A stretch of DNA of 52,246 nucleotides, from contig JAIPEE010000027.1 in the NCBI GenBank assembly GCA_021737275.1, positions 1 to 52,246 of the forward strand. The letters are read 5' to 3'. Under the pieces are notes generated by a model. That model was given only the letters and a program-made list of their open reading frames with translations, made no database searches and was not told the origin of the DNA. The DNA comes from Desulfobacterales bacterium. Its GTDB lineage: Bacteria > Desulfobacterota > Desulfobacteria > Desulfobacterales > JAIPEE01. The translations under genes and the position numbers were made by a program. Shown piece by piece: positions 9,188 through 17,245 of the stretch (its first letter is position 1; the number at the start of each line of letters is the position of its first letter).

Positions 9188-9197
9188 AACTGAATAA

Positions 9198-9231
9198 AAT
9201 ATGGCAGGGCTATTAATGGTCCTGCCATATT
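9198..9231. terminator. Hairpin between orphan signal peptide and PEP-CTERM gene
   Basis: Perfect 11-base arms (AATATGGCAGG / CCTGCCATATT) with a 12-base loop, 22 bases beyond the stop of the minus-strand PEP-CTERM gene. It can act in both directions; the T run is weak. Confidence 0.6.
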
Positions 9232-9253
9232 GTGCTTGATGTAAAGTACCAGT

Positions 9254-9706
9254 TTATTTTTTATGTTTTCGTCTGGCAACTCCGGCTATCCCAACTAATC
9301 CAAGTCCTAAAAGAAGCATTGCGGCTGGTTCGGGTACAGGGGCAACTTCGCTTTTGCCGTTTAAATCAAAAGACATACGACCCATTAGATCTCCTTGAAG
9401 GTTTTCGCCAGAACCAAAGCCTATGCTTGGAGAAAAATAGATGCCGAGTGAATAATCGTTTCCAGCAAGCAAGTTAAAAGAATCCGAGCCTTGATGAACG
9501 CCCAAAGCCCCATAGTCACCAATAGATTGTAATAAAAAATCATCCTCAAAAACATTAACTGTCTGAAGCCCAAATGGATTGATCCCGGAATAACCAATAT
9601 CCCGATCAAAAGTCATCACTGAGTCAATGGCAGCCGAATAACCAATAGTTGCATTTTTGTTGCCGGGTGAAGTGCTAACAGCTCCAGGCCCGGTAGTGAT
9701 AATCAA
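9254..9706 (-). pseudogene. PEP-CTERM sorting-domain protein, 5'-truncated
   Basis: The C-terminus reads VPEPAAMLLLGLGLVGIAGVARRKHKK: the VPEP motif, a hydrophobic helix and a basic tail, which is the PEP-CTERM sorting signal handled by EpsH-type exosortases in exopolysaccharide-producing Gram-negatives. The body (about 120 residues, GINPFGLQTVNVFED, SDSFNLLAGNDYSLGIYF) is a beta-rich secreted domain. The open frame begins at a TAG upstream with no ATG or GTG and no signal peptide; TTG 9706 is the only usable start. A protein of this class must be exported, so the gene appears to have lost its 5' end. The missing piece may be the ORF at 9125 on the other strand. Confidence 0.75.
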
Positions 9707-9918
9707 TAAACTATATGTATGAAAAAAAAGCCTTATTTTGCATTTGCCGTTCTAATTATAAAGTATGAATATAAATTACAATCCACCCCGTATAGTACTC
9801 CTCCTGAAATAATTTTGTTGATAATCCGGATCGACCAATCGGATCAAAACAGAACCATACCAGAACAAAAAAATAACCAATCCGATAAGCTACCGAATTG
9901 GCTACATATTTTTACAAA

Positions 9919-10005
9919 TGGTGCCGAAGGGGAGACTCGAACTCCCACAGGAATACTCCCACTAGACCCTGAACCTAGCGCGTCTACCAATTCCGCCACT
10001 TCGGC
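9919..10005 (-). tRNA. tRNA-Leu (anticodon CAG)
   Basis: 87 bases including an encoded CCA end. The acceptor arms GCCGAAG / CTTCGGC pair perfectly, the D-loop region GTGGCGGAATTGGTAGACGC is typical of tRNA-Leu, the anticodon loop is TTCAGGG (anticodon CAG, reads CUG), there is a long variable arm as in class II tRNAs, and the T-loop is GTTCGAG. Confidence 0.95.
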
Positions 10006-10108
10006 ACTTTATCATTCTAAAGTATTGATTATCAGAATGATTGGCGATATATAGATTTATTTTTTTTTGTTGTCAAGACCAATATCATATGTTTTTTATA
10101 TAAAAATA

Positions 10109-11041
10109 ATGAAAAATTTTAAGAAATTAGAAGAAATAAAAACACCGTTTAAAAAAGCCGTTGTGACGATCGGCAACTTTGATGGTGTGCATATCGGACA
10201 TCAGTCACTGCTTCATGAGGTAATTGAAAAGGCTGATAAAATCGGCGGGACATCTGTTGCAATTACTTTTGATCCACACCCATTAATGGTATTAAGGCCG
10301 GATAAACGCCCTCCCCTTATTACACTCTATGAGCAAAAAGCAGAGCTGATTGAAAAATCAGGTATTGACGTTCTGATCTGCATTCCGTTTACAACTGATT
10401 TTGCATCAATTCCGGCCAAATCATTTATCGAAGATCTGCTTATCAAAAAAATCGGTATGAAATGCATGGTCGTTGGAGAAGACTATACCTTTGGGAAAAA
10501 TCGTGAAGGAAATATTTCATTTTTAAAAGCATATTCGGAAAAGCTTGATTTCGAAGTCGTAATTACAGACTGGAAAAAAATGCCGTCTGCTGCAGAAGGC
10601 CGAATCAGCAGCACAAAGATAAGAGACCTTGTAACAAAGGGTAAAATGGTTGAAGCCAACAAACTGCTGGGACGCCATTACCAGGTCAGGGGTAGTGTCG
10701 CCAGGGGAAGAAACCGCGGTGGAAAACTACTGGGATTTCCAACGGCTAACATCAATCTTCATGATGAGCTTTGCCCCAAAAAGGGTGTTTATGCTGTAAA
10801 TGTTGAATGCCTGGGCAATACATATAAAGGCGTTGCCAACATTGGCTACAGCCCCACTTTTGATGACCATCTCTTTACTGTTGAAGTCCACATGATGGAC
10901 TTTGATGAAAATATTTATGACCAGAAAATACGCGTTAATTTTGTACGAAGAATCAGGCCGGAATTGAAATTTTCATCCCTTGAAGAGCTCTCTGATAATA
11001 TCAGAGAAGATATCAAGGTTGCGCTTCAAATCCTTAACTGA
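10109..11041 (+). CDS. ribF: Bifunctional riboflavin kinase / FAD synthetase
   Basis: Makes FMN from riboflavin and then FAD, in the cytoplasm. From ATG 10109 it is 310 residues, the usual RibF length. The N-terminal nucleotidyltransferase domain shows IGNFDGVHIGH (about residues 20-30) and FDPHP; the C-terminal flavokinase domain shows RGSVARGRNRGGKLLGFPTANI, with the GxPTAN metal/nucleotide motif. The open frame extends up to TTG 10067, but those 14 codons overlap a T-rich stretch just behind the tRNA and do not look like RibF, so ATG 10109 is preferred. It is first in a run of housekeeping genes ribF-def-fmt-rsmB on the same strand and ends with TGA. Confidence 0.93.
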   Translation: MKNFKKLEEIKTPFKKAVVTIGNFDGVHIGHQSLLHEVIEKADKIGGTSVAITFDPHPLMVLRPDKRPPLITLYEQKAELIEKSGIDVLICIPFTTDFASIPAKSFIEDLLIKKIGMKCMVVGEDYTFGKNREGNISFLKAYSEKLDFEVVITDWKKMPSAAEGRISSTKIRDLVTKGKMVEANKLLGRHYQVRGSVARGRNRGGKLLGFPTANINLHDELCPKKGVYAVNVECLGNTYKGVANIGYSPTFDDHLFTVEVHMMDFDENIYDQKIRVNFVRRIRPELKFSSLEELSDNIREDIKVALQILN

Positions 11042-11127
11042 CCTAACTTTGCAGGCTGCCCTAAAGCTGGATTGAGTTTTCATGCTGAATAGAAAAAATA
11101 TTACATGGAGCATTAAAAAAATATAAA

Positions 11128-11640
11128 ATGGATGATCTCAAGATACTTACATACCCGGATGATTTTTTAACAACAATTGCAAAACAGATCACCAATATTG
11201 ACGGTTCAACCCAGGAGATAATTGGTAAAATGGCCGACATAATGTATGAAGCGCCCGGTGTCGGACTGGCTGCCATACAGGTTGGTATTGACCAGAGCAT
11301 GATTATTTACGATGTTTCGCATCCCGATGAAGACCGAAAACTTGATGTTCTGATCAACCCGAAAATCATAGAAAAAGAAGGATCTGTTCTTTCCGAAAAA
11401 GAAGGGTGTTTGAGCGTACCTGATTACAGGGCCGATGTAAAACGAGCAACTTCAATCCTGGTTGAAGGTGTGGACAGGGATGGAAATCCATTACGTTTTG
11501 AAGCACATGGTTTTCCTGCAATCGTATTACAGCACGAGATTGACCATCTGAACGGTACACTGTTTATTGACCATATCAGCGCTTTAAAGCGCCGGTTATA
11601 CAAAAAACGCGTTCTAAAAGAACTGAAAAACAGGGAATAA
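11128..11640 (+). CDS. def: Peptide deformylase
   Basis: Removes the formyl group from the N-terminal methionine of nascent proteins. 170 residues, normal for the family. All three motifs are present: GVGLAAIQVG (44-53), EGCLS with metal ligand C94, and QHEIDH with H136, catalytic E137 and H140. It lies two bases before fmt, the usual pairing of the enzymes that add and remove the formyl group. Confidence 0.97.
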   Translation: MDDLKILTYPDDFLTTIAKQITNIDGSTQEIIGKMADIMYEAPGVGLAAIQVGIDQSMIIYDVSHPDEDRKLDVLINPKIIEKEGSVLSEKEGCLSVPDYRADVKRATSILVEGVDRDGNPLRFEAHGFPAIVLQHEIDHLNGTLFIDHISALKRRLYKKRVLKELKNRE

Positions 11641-11642
11641 CA

Positions 11643-12572
11643 GTGAAAATAGTATTCATGGGTACACCGGATTTTGCAGTACCGGCCCTTCGATCGTTAC
11701 ATGAAAATAATTTTGAAGTCAGCCTTGTTGTTACCCAGCCGGACCGGCCCAAAGGCCGCGGTAAAAAAGTTATTCCACCACCGGTAAAAGTTGCAGCTGA
11801 AAAGTTTGGATACCCTGTCTTACAAACGGATTCGGTTAAAACAGATGCATTTTACAATATTATAAAAGAAATTGGCCCGGATCTTATGGTGGTAATTGCT
11901 TTTGGCCATATCCTTACTGAAAAGACCCTTTTAATACCCGGGTTCGGTTCCATTAATATCCATGCATCACTTTTGCCCAAATACAGGGGTTCGGCACCTA
12001 TTCAATGGTCCGTCATTAATGGTGATAAAGAAACCGGCATAACAACCATGCTGCTTGACAACGGTATGGATACCGGTGATATTTTACTGACCGAAAAAAC
12101 ACCCATTAACCCGGAAGATACATCAGCATCTTTGCATGACCGTCTTGCATCAATGAGCGGTAATCTATTGCTGAAAACAATTAAGGGGCTGCACGATAAA
12201 ACCATAACACCCGTAAAACAAAATGATGCTGATGCCACCTATGCGCCTATGCTTTCAAAAAAAGACGGCCGGATTAACTGGAAGCAAACGGCTGATCAAA
12301 TTGAACCGTTTATCAGAGGTATGACACCATGGCCCGGTGCATTTACTTTTTTCAATGATAAACGCCTCAAAATTTTTAAAGCAAATGTTGTTGCCACGGA
12401 TTATACCGAACAACCGGGAACAATTATAAAGGGATTTACTGATGAGCTCAGAATTATGACCGGCAAGGGTGCCCTGTCAATTATCGAACTGCAGGGATCT
12501 TCCGGAAAACGATTATCCATAAAAGATTTTCTTCGCGGGCATAAAATGCCTGTCGGCTCAATATTCAGTTAA
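11643..12572 (+). CDS. fmt: Methionyl-tRNA formyltransferase
   Basis: Formylates initiator Met-tRNA with 10-formyl-THF. 309 residues, typical length. The N-terminal Rossmann domain begins KIVFMGTPDFAVPAL; the catalytic segment has FGHILTEK and the signature INIHASLLPKYRGSAPIQW with the catalytic Asn and His, followed by the GITTMLLDNGMDTGDIL stretch; the C-terminal OB-fold follows. The start is GTG 11643, two bases after the def stop, with AGGGA inside the def 3' end as SD. Confidence 0.96.
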   Translation: MKIVFMGTPDFAVPALRSLHENNFEVSLVVTQPDRPKGRGKKVIPPPVKVAAEKFGYPVLQTDSVKTDAFYNIIKEIGPDLMVVIAFGHILTEKTLLIPGFGSINIHASLLPKYRGSAPIQWSVINGDKETGITTMLLDNGMDTGDILLTEKTPINPEDTSASLHDRLASMSGNLLLKTIKGLHDKTITPVKQNDADATYAPMLSKKDGRINWKQTADQIEPFIRGMTPWPGAFTFFNDKRLKIFKANVVATDYTEQPGTIIKGFTDELRIMTGKGALSIIELQGSSGKRLSIKDFLRGHKMPVGSIFS

Positions 12573-12612
12573 TGATCTGAACGTTCACCAATAATCTGAT
12601 ATCAAAAATGAA

Positions 12613-13986
12613 ATGGCCAAAAAGAAATCCTCAAATGACCCCAGACAAAAAGCACTTGATGTTCTCAATGCCGTTGAAAGAGGTGCGCTGACACTCGACC
12701 GTGTTCTGGATGACCGTTTTGAAGCGTTATCCGGCCTTACACAACAGGATCGCAATCTTTTTAACATCCTGGTTTTCGGTGTATTACGCCGGCAGGCAAG
12801 GCTTGACTGGATTATTTCATTTTTTTCCAAAACAAAACTTAAAAAAATCGATAAAAAAATTCTAAATATTTTAAGGCTGGGCCTTTTTCAGATTATATTT
12901 CTTGACAGGGTTCCAAATTCTGCTGCGGTTAATACCGCTGTGGAACTATCCAAAAAGAATGCGTCACCATGGACCGCCGGTTTTGTCAACGGCCTTCTCA
13001 GAAACGCTGCCAGGAGACATAAAGAGGTACCTTTTCCGGATATTCAGACATCACCGGTAACGGCAATTGCAATACGGTATTCGTTTCCTGATTGGCTTAT
13101 AAAAAGATGGTCGGATCGATTTGGCATAGCTGAAACCGAAAAGCTATGCGGTGCCGTTAATGAAATTCCCTCGTTTACATTACGGACAAATTCCCTCAAA
13201 TGCACCAGGGATGAGCTTATAAAAGAGCTTATGCCTGAAGTTAAAAAGACAGCACCGACACCATATGCTCAAAGTGGTGTTAAAATCACATCTCCCCAAA
13301 AGCCGGTATCTGCATTAGAATGTTTTATAAAAGGATTATTTCAGGTTCAGGATGAAGCCGCTCAGCTGGTTTCAACTATTCTTGATCCACAACCCGGTGA
13401 AAGCATACTTGATGCGTGTGCCGGCCTGGGCGGTAAAACAGGTCATATTGCCCAGATGATGAATAATAACGGACGTATCCTTGCTATGGATAAAGGTTCT
13501 GTAAAACTTGACCGGCTTAACTGCGAGATGAAACGATTAGGTATATCCATTGTCAGCACGGCAACACATGATCTGAAAATACCACTTTCTCCCGGCAGAC
13601 AGTTTGACCGAATACTCATTGATGCACCCTGTTCAGCGACCGGTGTCATTAGAAGAAATCCTGATTCCAAATGGACCCTTTCAGAAAAGAAAATTGCCGA
13701 CTGCAGTAAATTACAGTTTCAACTTCTTGAAAACCTGGTGCCGCTTGTCAGAACAGGGGGTATTCTGGTATATGCAGTATGTAGCTTTGAGCTTGAAGAA
13801 AACGAAGGTGTTATAACCAAATTTCTTTCGGCACATCCAAATTTTTCTATCGATAAAAACTACAGCTGTTTTAAGAAATTAAATAATGAAGGCCTGATTG
13901 ACAATGGCGGATACTTAAAGACTATGCCGCACCTGCATGGCATGGATGGTTTTTTTGCTGTACGGTTAAAAAAAGATGGTGATTAA
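12613..13986 (+). CDS. rsmB: 16S rRNA (cytosine-967 C5)-methyltransferase
   Basis: Methylates C967 of 16S rRNA with SAM. 457 residues. The N-terminal NusB-like RNA-binding domain (about 1-150) starts DPRQKALDVLNAVERGALT; the C-terminal Rossmann domain has the SAM site DACAGLGGKTGHIAQ, motif IV DAPCSATGV (C340) and motif VI YAVCSFELEENEG with the nucleophile C390. The N-terminal NusB domain separates it from other Nol1/Sun m5C enzymes. It overlaps the next gene by 11 bases. Confidence 0.94.
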   Translation: MAKKKSSNDPRQKALDVLNAVERGALTLDRVLDDRFEALSGLTQQDRNLFNILVFGVLRRQARLDWIISFFSKTKLKKIDKKILNILRLGLFQIIFLDRVPNSAAVNTAVELSKKNASPWTAGFVNGLLRNAARRHKEVPFPDIQTSPVTAIAIRYSFPDWLIKRWSDRFGIAETEKLCGAVNEIPSFTLRTNSLKCTRDELIKELMPEVKKTAPTPYAQSGVKITSPQKPVSALECFIKGLFQVQDEAAQLVSTILDPQPGESILDACAGLGGKTGHIAQMMNNNGRILAMDKGSVKLDRLNCEMKRLGISIVSTATHDLKIPLSPGRQFDRILIDAPCSATGVIRRNPDSKWTLSEKKIADCSKLQFQLLENLVPLVRTGGILVYAVCSFELEENEGVITKFLSAHPNFSIDKNYSCFKKLNNEGLIDNGGYLKTMPHLHGMDGFFAVRLKKDGD

Positions 13987-14947
13987 AAAAACTTTAAAAT
14001 ACCTGACAGTCCTTATCCTGTTTATGGCCATTTTTGGGATAAGCGCATACCTGACACTTAACCTGATTATTAAAAGTGAGGATACGGTTGTTGTTCCTAG
14101 TATTACGGGAAAAGATATCATCTCCGCCCTAGAAATAATTTCAAATCTTGAACTGAATACTAAGGTTAAAGGTTCGGAATACAGCTTGCATATGCCCAAA
14201 AATCATATTCTTTTTCAGGATCCACAACCGGGTACGGAAATCAAGAAAGGCCGTGATGTTCGGATTCTTATTTCAAAGGGTTCGAAAGTAGTATTAATGC
14301 CGAACATTGAAGGCCTTACCCTTACGCAAGCCCGCATCATTCTGGAAGAAAATGATTTGTGCGAGGCATCGATATCCATTTCGCATGATCCGGTTGTCAC
14401 TGCAGATCATATTATTTCAACCTCCCCTGCGCCAGGTTCCAAAATCTCACGTGAGACATGTGTCAACCTGCTTGTCAGCAACGGACAACCACCCGAAAAT
14501 TACATTATGCCTGACATTACAGGTTTAAGTCTCGTCGATGCCGTACTTCACATTGAAAACAACGGACTTGAGCCCGGTAAAATTACGTCAAAATATATTG
14601 AAAACCGGCAGATAAACCTTATTGTCAGCCAGACCCCTCTTCCAGGATACATTGTATCCACAGGGGCAAAGATAGATCTTGTAATAAACAGAAAAGCCGG
14701 AGGTAATACGGACATATCATTGCCCGGTTTAAACGGTCCGGGCCTTTTTCGGTACAAGATGGATTTTGGCTTTTTAAAAAAGCACATCAATGTTCGGTTG
14801 AACTGGCAGGGTATTTCAATAGAGCTTTATAATGACTTTATGGAACCCGGCCAGGAGATATGGTTTCTTGTACCCCAAAACGATGATGCGACAATTTTTC
14901 TTTATGAAGATGAAAAACTTGTTGAAACAAAGATGTTTAACCCTTAA
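13976..14947 (+). CDS. Membrane-anchored PASTA-domain protein
   Basis: A 323-residue protein with one N-terminal transmembrane helix (about residues 8-32) and then three PASTA repeats: VVVPSITGKDIISALEII, VLMPNIEGLTLTQARIIL and YIMPDITGLSLVDAVLHI, each ending in the usual VxSxGxxx or VINR strand. A short unrelated C-terminal domain (about 240-323) follows. PASTA domains bind muropeptides in PBPs and Ser/Thr kinases, but here no kinase or transpeptidase domain is attached. It begins inside rsmB (11-base overlap) and precedes rpe by 40 bases, so it is part of the same transcript. A periplasmic peptidoglycan-sensing or scaffolding role is inferred. Confidence 0.85.
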   Translation: MVIKKTLKYLTVLILFMAIFGISAYLTLNLIIKSEDTVVVPSITGKDIISALEIISNLELNTKVKGSEYSLHMPKNHILFQDPQPGTEIKKGRDVRILISKGSKVVLMPNIEGLTLTQARIILEENDLCEASISISHDPVVTADHIISTSPAPGSKISRETCVNLLVSNGQPPENYIMPDITGLSLVDAVLHIENNGLEPGKITSKYIENRQINLIVSQTPLPGYIVSTGAKIDLVINRKAGGNTDISLPGLNGPGLFRYKMDFGFLKKHINVRLNWQGISIELYNDFMEPGQEIWFLVPQNDDATIFLYEDEKLVETKMFNP

Positions 14948-14987
14948 ATAATATTAAATTTAATAAAATAATAACAGGAGTAAAAAT

Positions 14988-15644
14988 ATGAAAATAATTG
15001 CACCTTCCATATTATCTGCCGATTTTTCGAAACTTGGAGATGAAGTCAGGGCTGTAGAAAAAGCCGGTGCAGACTGGATTCATGTTGATGTTATGGATGG
15101 TCACTTCGTGCCAAACATTACCATGGGCCCGATTATTGTTGAAGCGGTAAGAAGGGTTACATCGCTTCCCATCGATGTTCATCTTATGATTGAAAATGCG
15201 GATGCTTATATCCCTGATTTTGCAAAAGCCGGAGCAGATTATATTTCAGTTCATGCTGAGGCCGGTGCTCATCTCAACAGAACCATACAGTTGATAAAAG
15301 AGTCTGGTGCCAGGGCCGGTGTGGCTCTGAATCCTTCAACATCTCTGGACACCATTTTCTGGGTGCTTGAATATCTTGATTTTGTTCTGATCATGAGTGT
15401 CAACCCGGGCTTTGGCGGCCAGGCATTCATACCCAATGCCCTTGATAAAATCAGAACGCTGAAAAAAATAATTGATGATAATGGATACTCAACGATTATA
15501 CAGATTGATGGCGGCGTCAACAAAAGCACCATAAAAGAGATATCAGATGCCGGAACAGACTCCTTTGTAGCAGGATCTGCGGTATTCGGCAGTAGTGATT
15601 ATGAAGAGACGATTTCGGCATTTAAAAAAGCAATCGGCAGCTAA
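14988..15644 (+). CDS. rpe: Ribulose-phosphate 3-epimerase
   Basis: Interconverts ribulose-5-P and xylulose-5-P. 218 residues, standard TIM barrel. Motifs: [14 protein letters not shown] at the N-terminus, [17 protein letters not shown] with metal ligands His/Asp, [23 protein letters not shown] for phosphate, and QIDGGVN. A clear SD (ACAGGAG) precedes ATG. Confidence 0.97.
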   Translation: MKIIAPSILSADFSKLGDEVRAVEKAGADWIHVDVMDGHFVPNITMGPIIVEAVRRVTSLPIDVHLMIENADAYIPDFAKAGADYISVHAEAGAHLNRTIQLIKESGARAGVALNPSTSLDTIFWVLEYLDFVLIMSVNPGFGGQAFIPNALDKIRTLKKIIDDNGYSTIIQIDGGVNKSTIKEISDAGTDSFVAGSAVFGSSDYEETISAFKKAIGS

Positions 15645-15764
15645 GAACGGTTAAAGCACGTATCTTAATGTATTTCTGAATTTCGATTTAAATGACGGAA
15701 TTATGACGACTTTTCAAATTTAAAAACTTTTGATTATATAATTTCAACCCGGGAGAAGATTATC

Positions 15765-16199
15765 ATGAAAAAGGTACTGATTATTCATGGCCCCAACCTC
15801 AACATGCTAGGAAAAAGAGAACCGGAAGTTTACGGCAAAACGACACTTGGTGAGATTAATGATGCGCTGACTGCCCGGGGAAATGAACATGGTCTGGCTA
15901 TTGAAACATTCCAGTCTAACCATGAAGGTGCCATCATCGAAAAAATTCAGGCAAATTTTGATAAGGTTTCCGGTGTGATCATTAACCCGGCTGCATTCAC
16001 ACATACAAGTGTTGCAATACGTGATGCACTGCTTATGGTCGATGCGCCTGTTATTGAAGTTCACCTTTCCAATATATATAAACGTGAGCCCTTCAGGCAT
16101 AAATCCATGGTAGCAGATATTGCTGTGGCTCAAATTTCCGGCCTTGGTGTTCAGGGATATCATGCCGCACTTGATGCGATTGCTAATATGGTGAAATAA
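15765..16199 (+). CDS. aroQ: Type II 3-dehydroquinate dehydratase
   Basis: Third step of the shikimate pathway. 144 residues, typical for the dodecameric type II enzyme. IIHGPNLNMLGKREPEVYG carries the catalytic Arg and Tyr, FQSNHEG the substrate loop, NPAAFTHTSVAIRDAL the Asn/His region, and EVHLSNIYKREPFRHKS the C-terminal signature. SD GGGAGAAG before ATG. It lies 120 bases after rpe and has no other aro gene next to it. Confidence 0.97.
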   Translation: MKKVLIIHGPNLNMLGKREPEVYGKTTLGEINDALTARGNEHGLAIETFQSNHEGAIIEKIQANFDKVSGVIINPAAFTHTSVAIRDALLMVDAPVIEVHLSNIYKREPFRHKSMVADIAVAQISGLGVQGYHAALDAIANMVK

Positions 16200-16233
16200 A
16201 AACTATAATTATATCCTGAATAATTAAAATCAC

Positions 16234-16262
16234 TTGACATGGTGATCCCGATTGCATAATAG
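16234..16262 (+). promoter_or_regulatory. Sigma-70 promoter of rpsT
   Basis: TTGACA (16234-16239), 17-base spacer, TAATAG (16257-16262). The start point would fall near 16269, about 42 bases before the rpsT start. Confidence 0.7.
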
Positions 16263-16310
16263 AACTTATTTTTAAAATATCTATTTTTGAATTTGAAAGG
16301 AGCAATAACG

Positions 16311-16577
16311 TTGGCGAATCATAAATCCGCAGTAAAACGAGCGAAACAGAGCGAAAACAGACGTATACGAAATAAGGCTGTAAAAACCAGTGTCAAAAAT
16401 GCTGTTAAAAGTGTCAGGCTTGCCGTTACAAATGACGAGGCTGAAGTAGCATCTGCAAATCTGAAAGCAGCTATCTCCAAAATTGATAAGGCCTCTAAAA
16501 AAGGCGTTATTCATGCAAATACGGCTGCAAGAAAAATTTCCCGTCTGACCAGGATTGTAAATACAGTTAGCGCTTAA
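16311..16577 (+). CDS. rpsT: 30S ribosomal protein S20
   Basis: 88 residues starting at TTG 16311 (ANHKSAVKRAKQSENRRIRNK), the classic S20 N-terminus; S20 genes often start with a non-AUG codon, part of their autogenous control. The SD GAAAGGAG lies 7 bases upstream. The frame is open for 8 more codons upstream, but these are not S20-like. S20 binds 16S rRNA in the 30S body. A dedicated promoter and terminator flank it. Confidence 0.96.
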   Translation: MANHKSAVKRAKQSENRRIRNKAVKTSVKNAVKSVRLAVTNDEAEVASANLKAAISKIDKASKKGVIHANTAARKISRLTRIVNTVSA

Positions 16578-16621
16578 TTTTGTTCCGGCCACTATAAAAA
16601 GCCCGGATGCTGTTAATAAAT

Positions 16622-16655
16622 AAAGGCGATAATCTCAGGTTATCGCCTTTTTGAG
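16622..16655 (+). terminator. Terminator after rpsT
   Basis: Perfect 11-base arms AAAGGCGATAA / TTATCGCCTTT with a 7-base loop, then TTGAGTTTT. It stands between the converging rpsT and lptE genes. Confidence 0.9.
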
Positions 16656-16711
16656 TTTTGAGACTTAATCCATCTATTTAAATAATAGATGATAATTATA
16701 TGTTATTTAAA

Positions 16712-17227
16712 TTAAAAATCTTCAGTCAATTTTTCATAAACTTTTTGGGCCAGCCTTTCAGAGATCTCAGCAATTGCCTGTTTTCTGTTAAACTCAGTTG
16801 TCAGCTTATTTGTGGAAACATCATATACTTCACTATCTGAAACCGAATCTGTCTTCCAAAAGACGACACTGTTCCGATCAGCAATCTCAACTGAAATTGT
16901 TACAATTACACGCATTTCATCCGACACCGATTCGGTTTGCCTTGAAACGGTATTAATTTTCATATTTTCAACAACACCTGTCATGACGGAATCCGATATG
17001 GATTCACTGACAACTTCAACATTTCCGCGTTTTGAAAACTCATTTACAAGGTCATTTGTAACTGTATTTTGTATACCGGTTTCGGATGTGCGGTTTTCAA
17101 ATATTTTTATACTGAGCTTCCGGATGTCAAACGGCATATCCCCGCCCCCGCTAAATCTGTAACTACAACCGGCCAGGAGTAAACAAATAATAAGCACTAA
17201 AGAGAAGTTTTGGTTTTTAGACAGCAC
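16712..17227 (-). CDS. lptE: LPS-assembly lipoprotein LptE
   Basis: 171 residues with a lipoprotein signal peptide: LVLIICLLLAGC lipobox, lipidated Cys at about residue 21. After it, YRFSGGGDMPFDIRKLSIKIFENRTSETGI matches the start of LptE/RlpB ('SYRF...  I.I..F.N.T...G.E'). LptE plugs LptD and helps place LPS in the outer membrane. The start is GTG 17227 with an SD GGAGGAAA immediately upstream. It is 18 bases after leuS; the leuS-lptE order is common in proteobacteria. Confidence 0.9.
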   Translation of the reverse strand: MLSKNQNFSLVLIICLLLAGCSYRFSGGGDMPFDIRKLSIKIFENRTSETGIQNTVTNDLVNEFSKRGNVEVVSESISDSVMTGVVENMKINTVSRQTESVSDEMRVIVTISVEIADRNSVVFWKTDSVSDSEVYDVSTNKLTTEFNRKQAIAEISERLAQKVYEKLTEDF

Positions 17228-17245
17228 ATTTCCTCCGGAAAAATA

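Noticed and set aside
9125..9193. Short ORF ending in TAG considered as a pyrrolysine protein
   Set aside because: Reading the TAG as sense adds pyrrolysine and one Asn before TGA, so nothing is gained.
9719..10054. + strand ORF of 111 codons
   Set aside because: It runs through the antisense of tRNA-Leu and shows no SD or protein-like content.
10067..10108. Upstream TTG start for ribF
   Set aside because: The extra 14 residues are not RibF-like and the stretch directly behind the tRNA is T-rich leader; ATG 10109 gives the standard protein.
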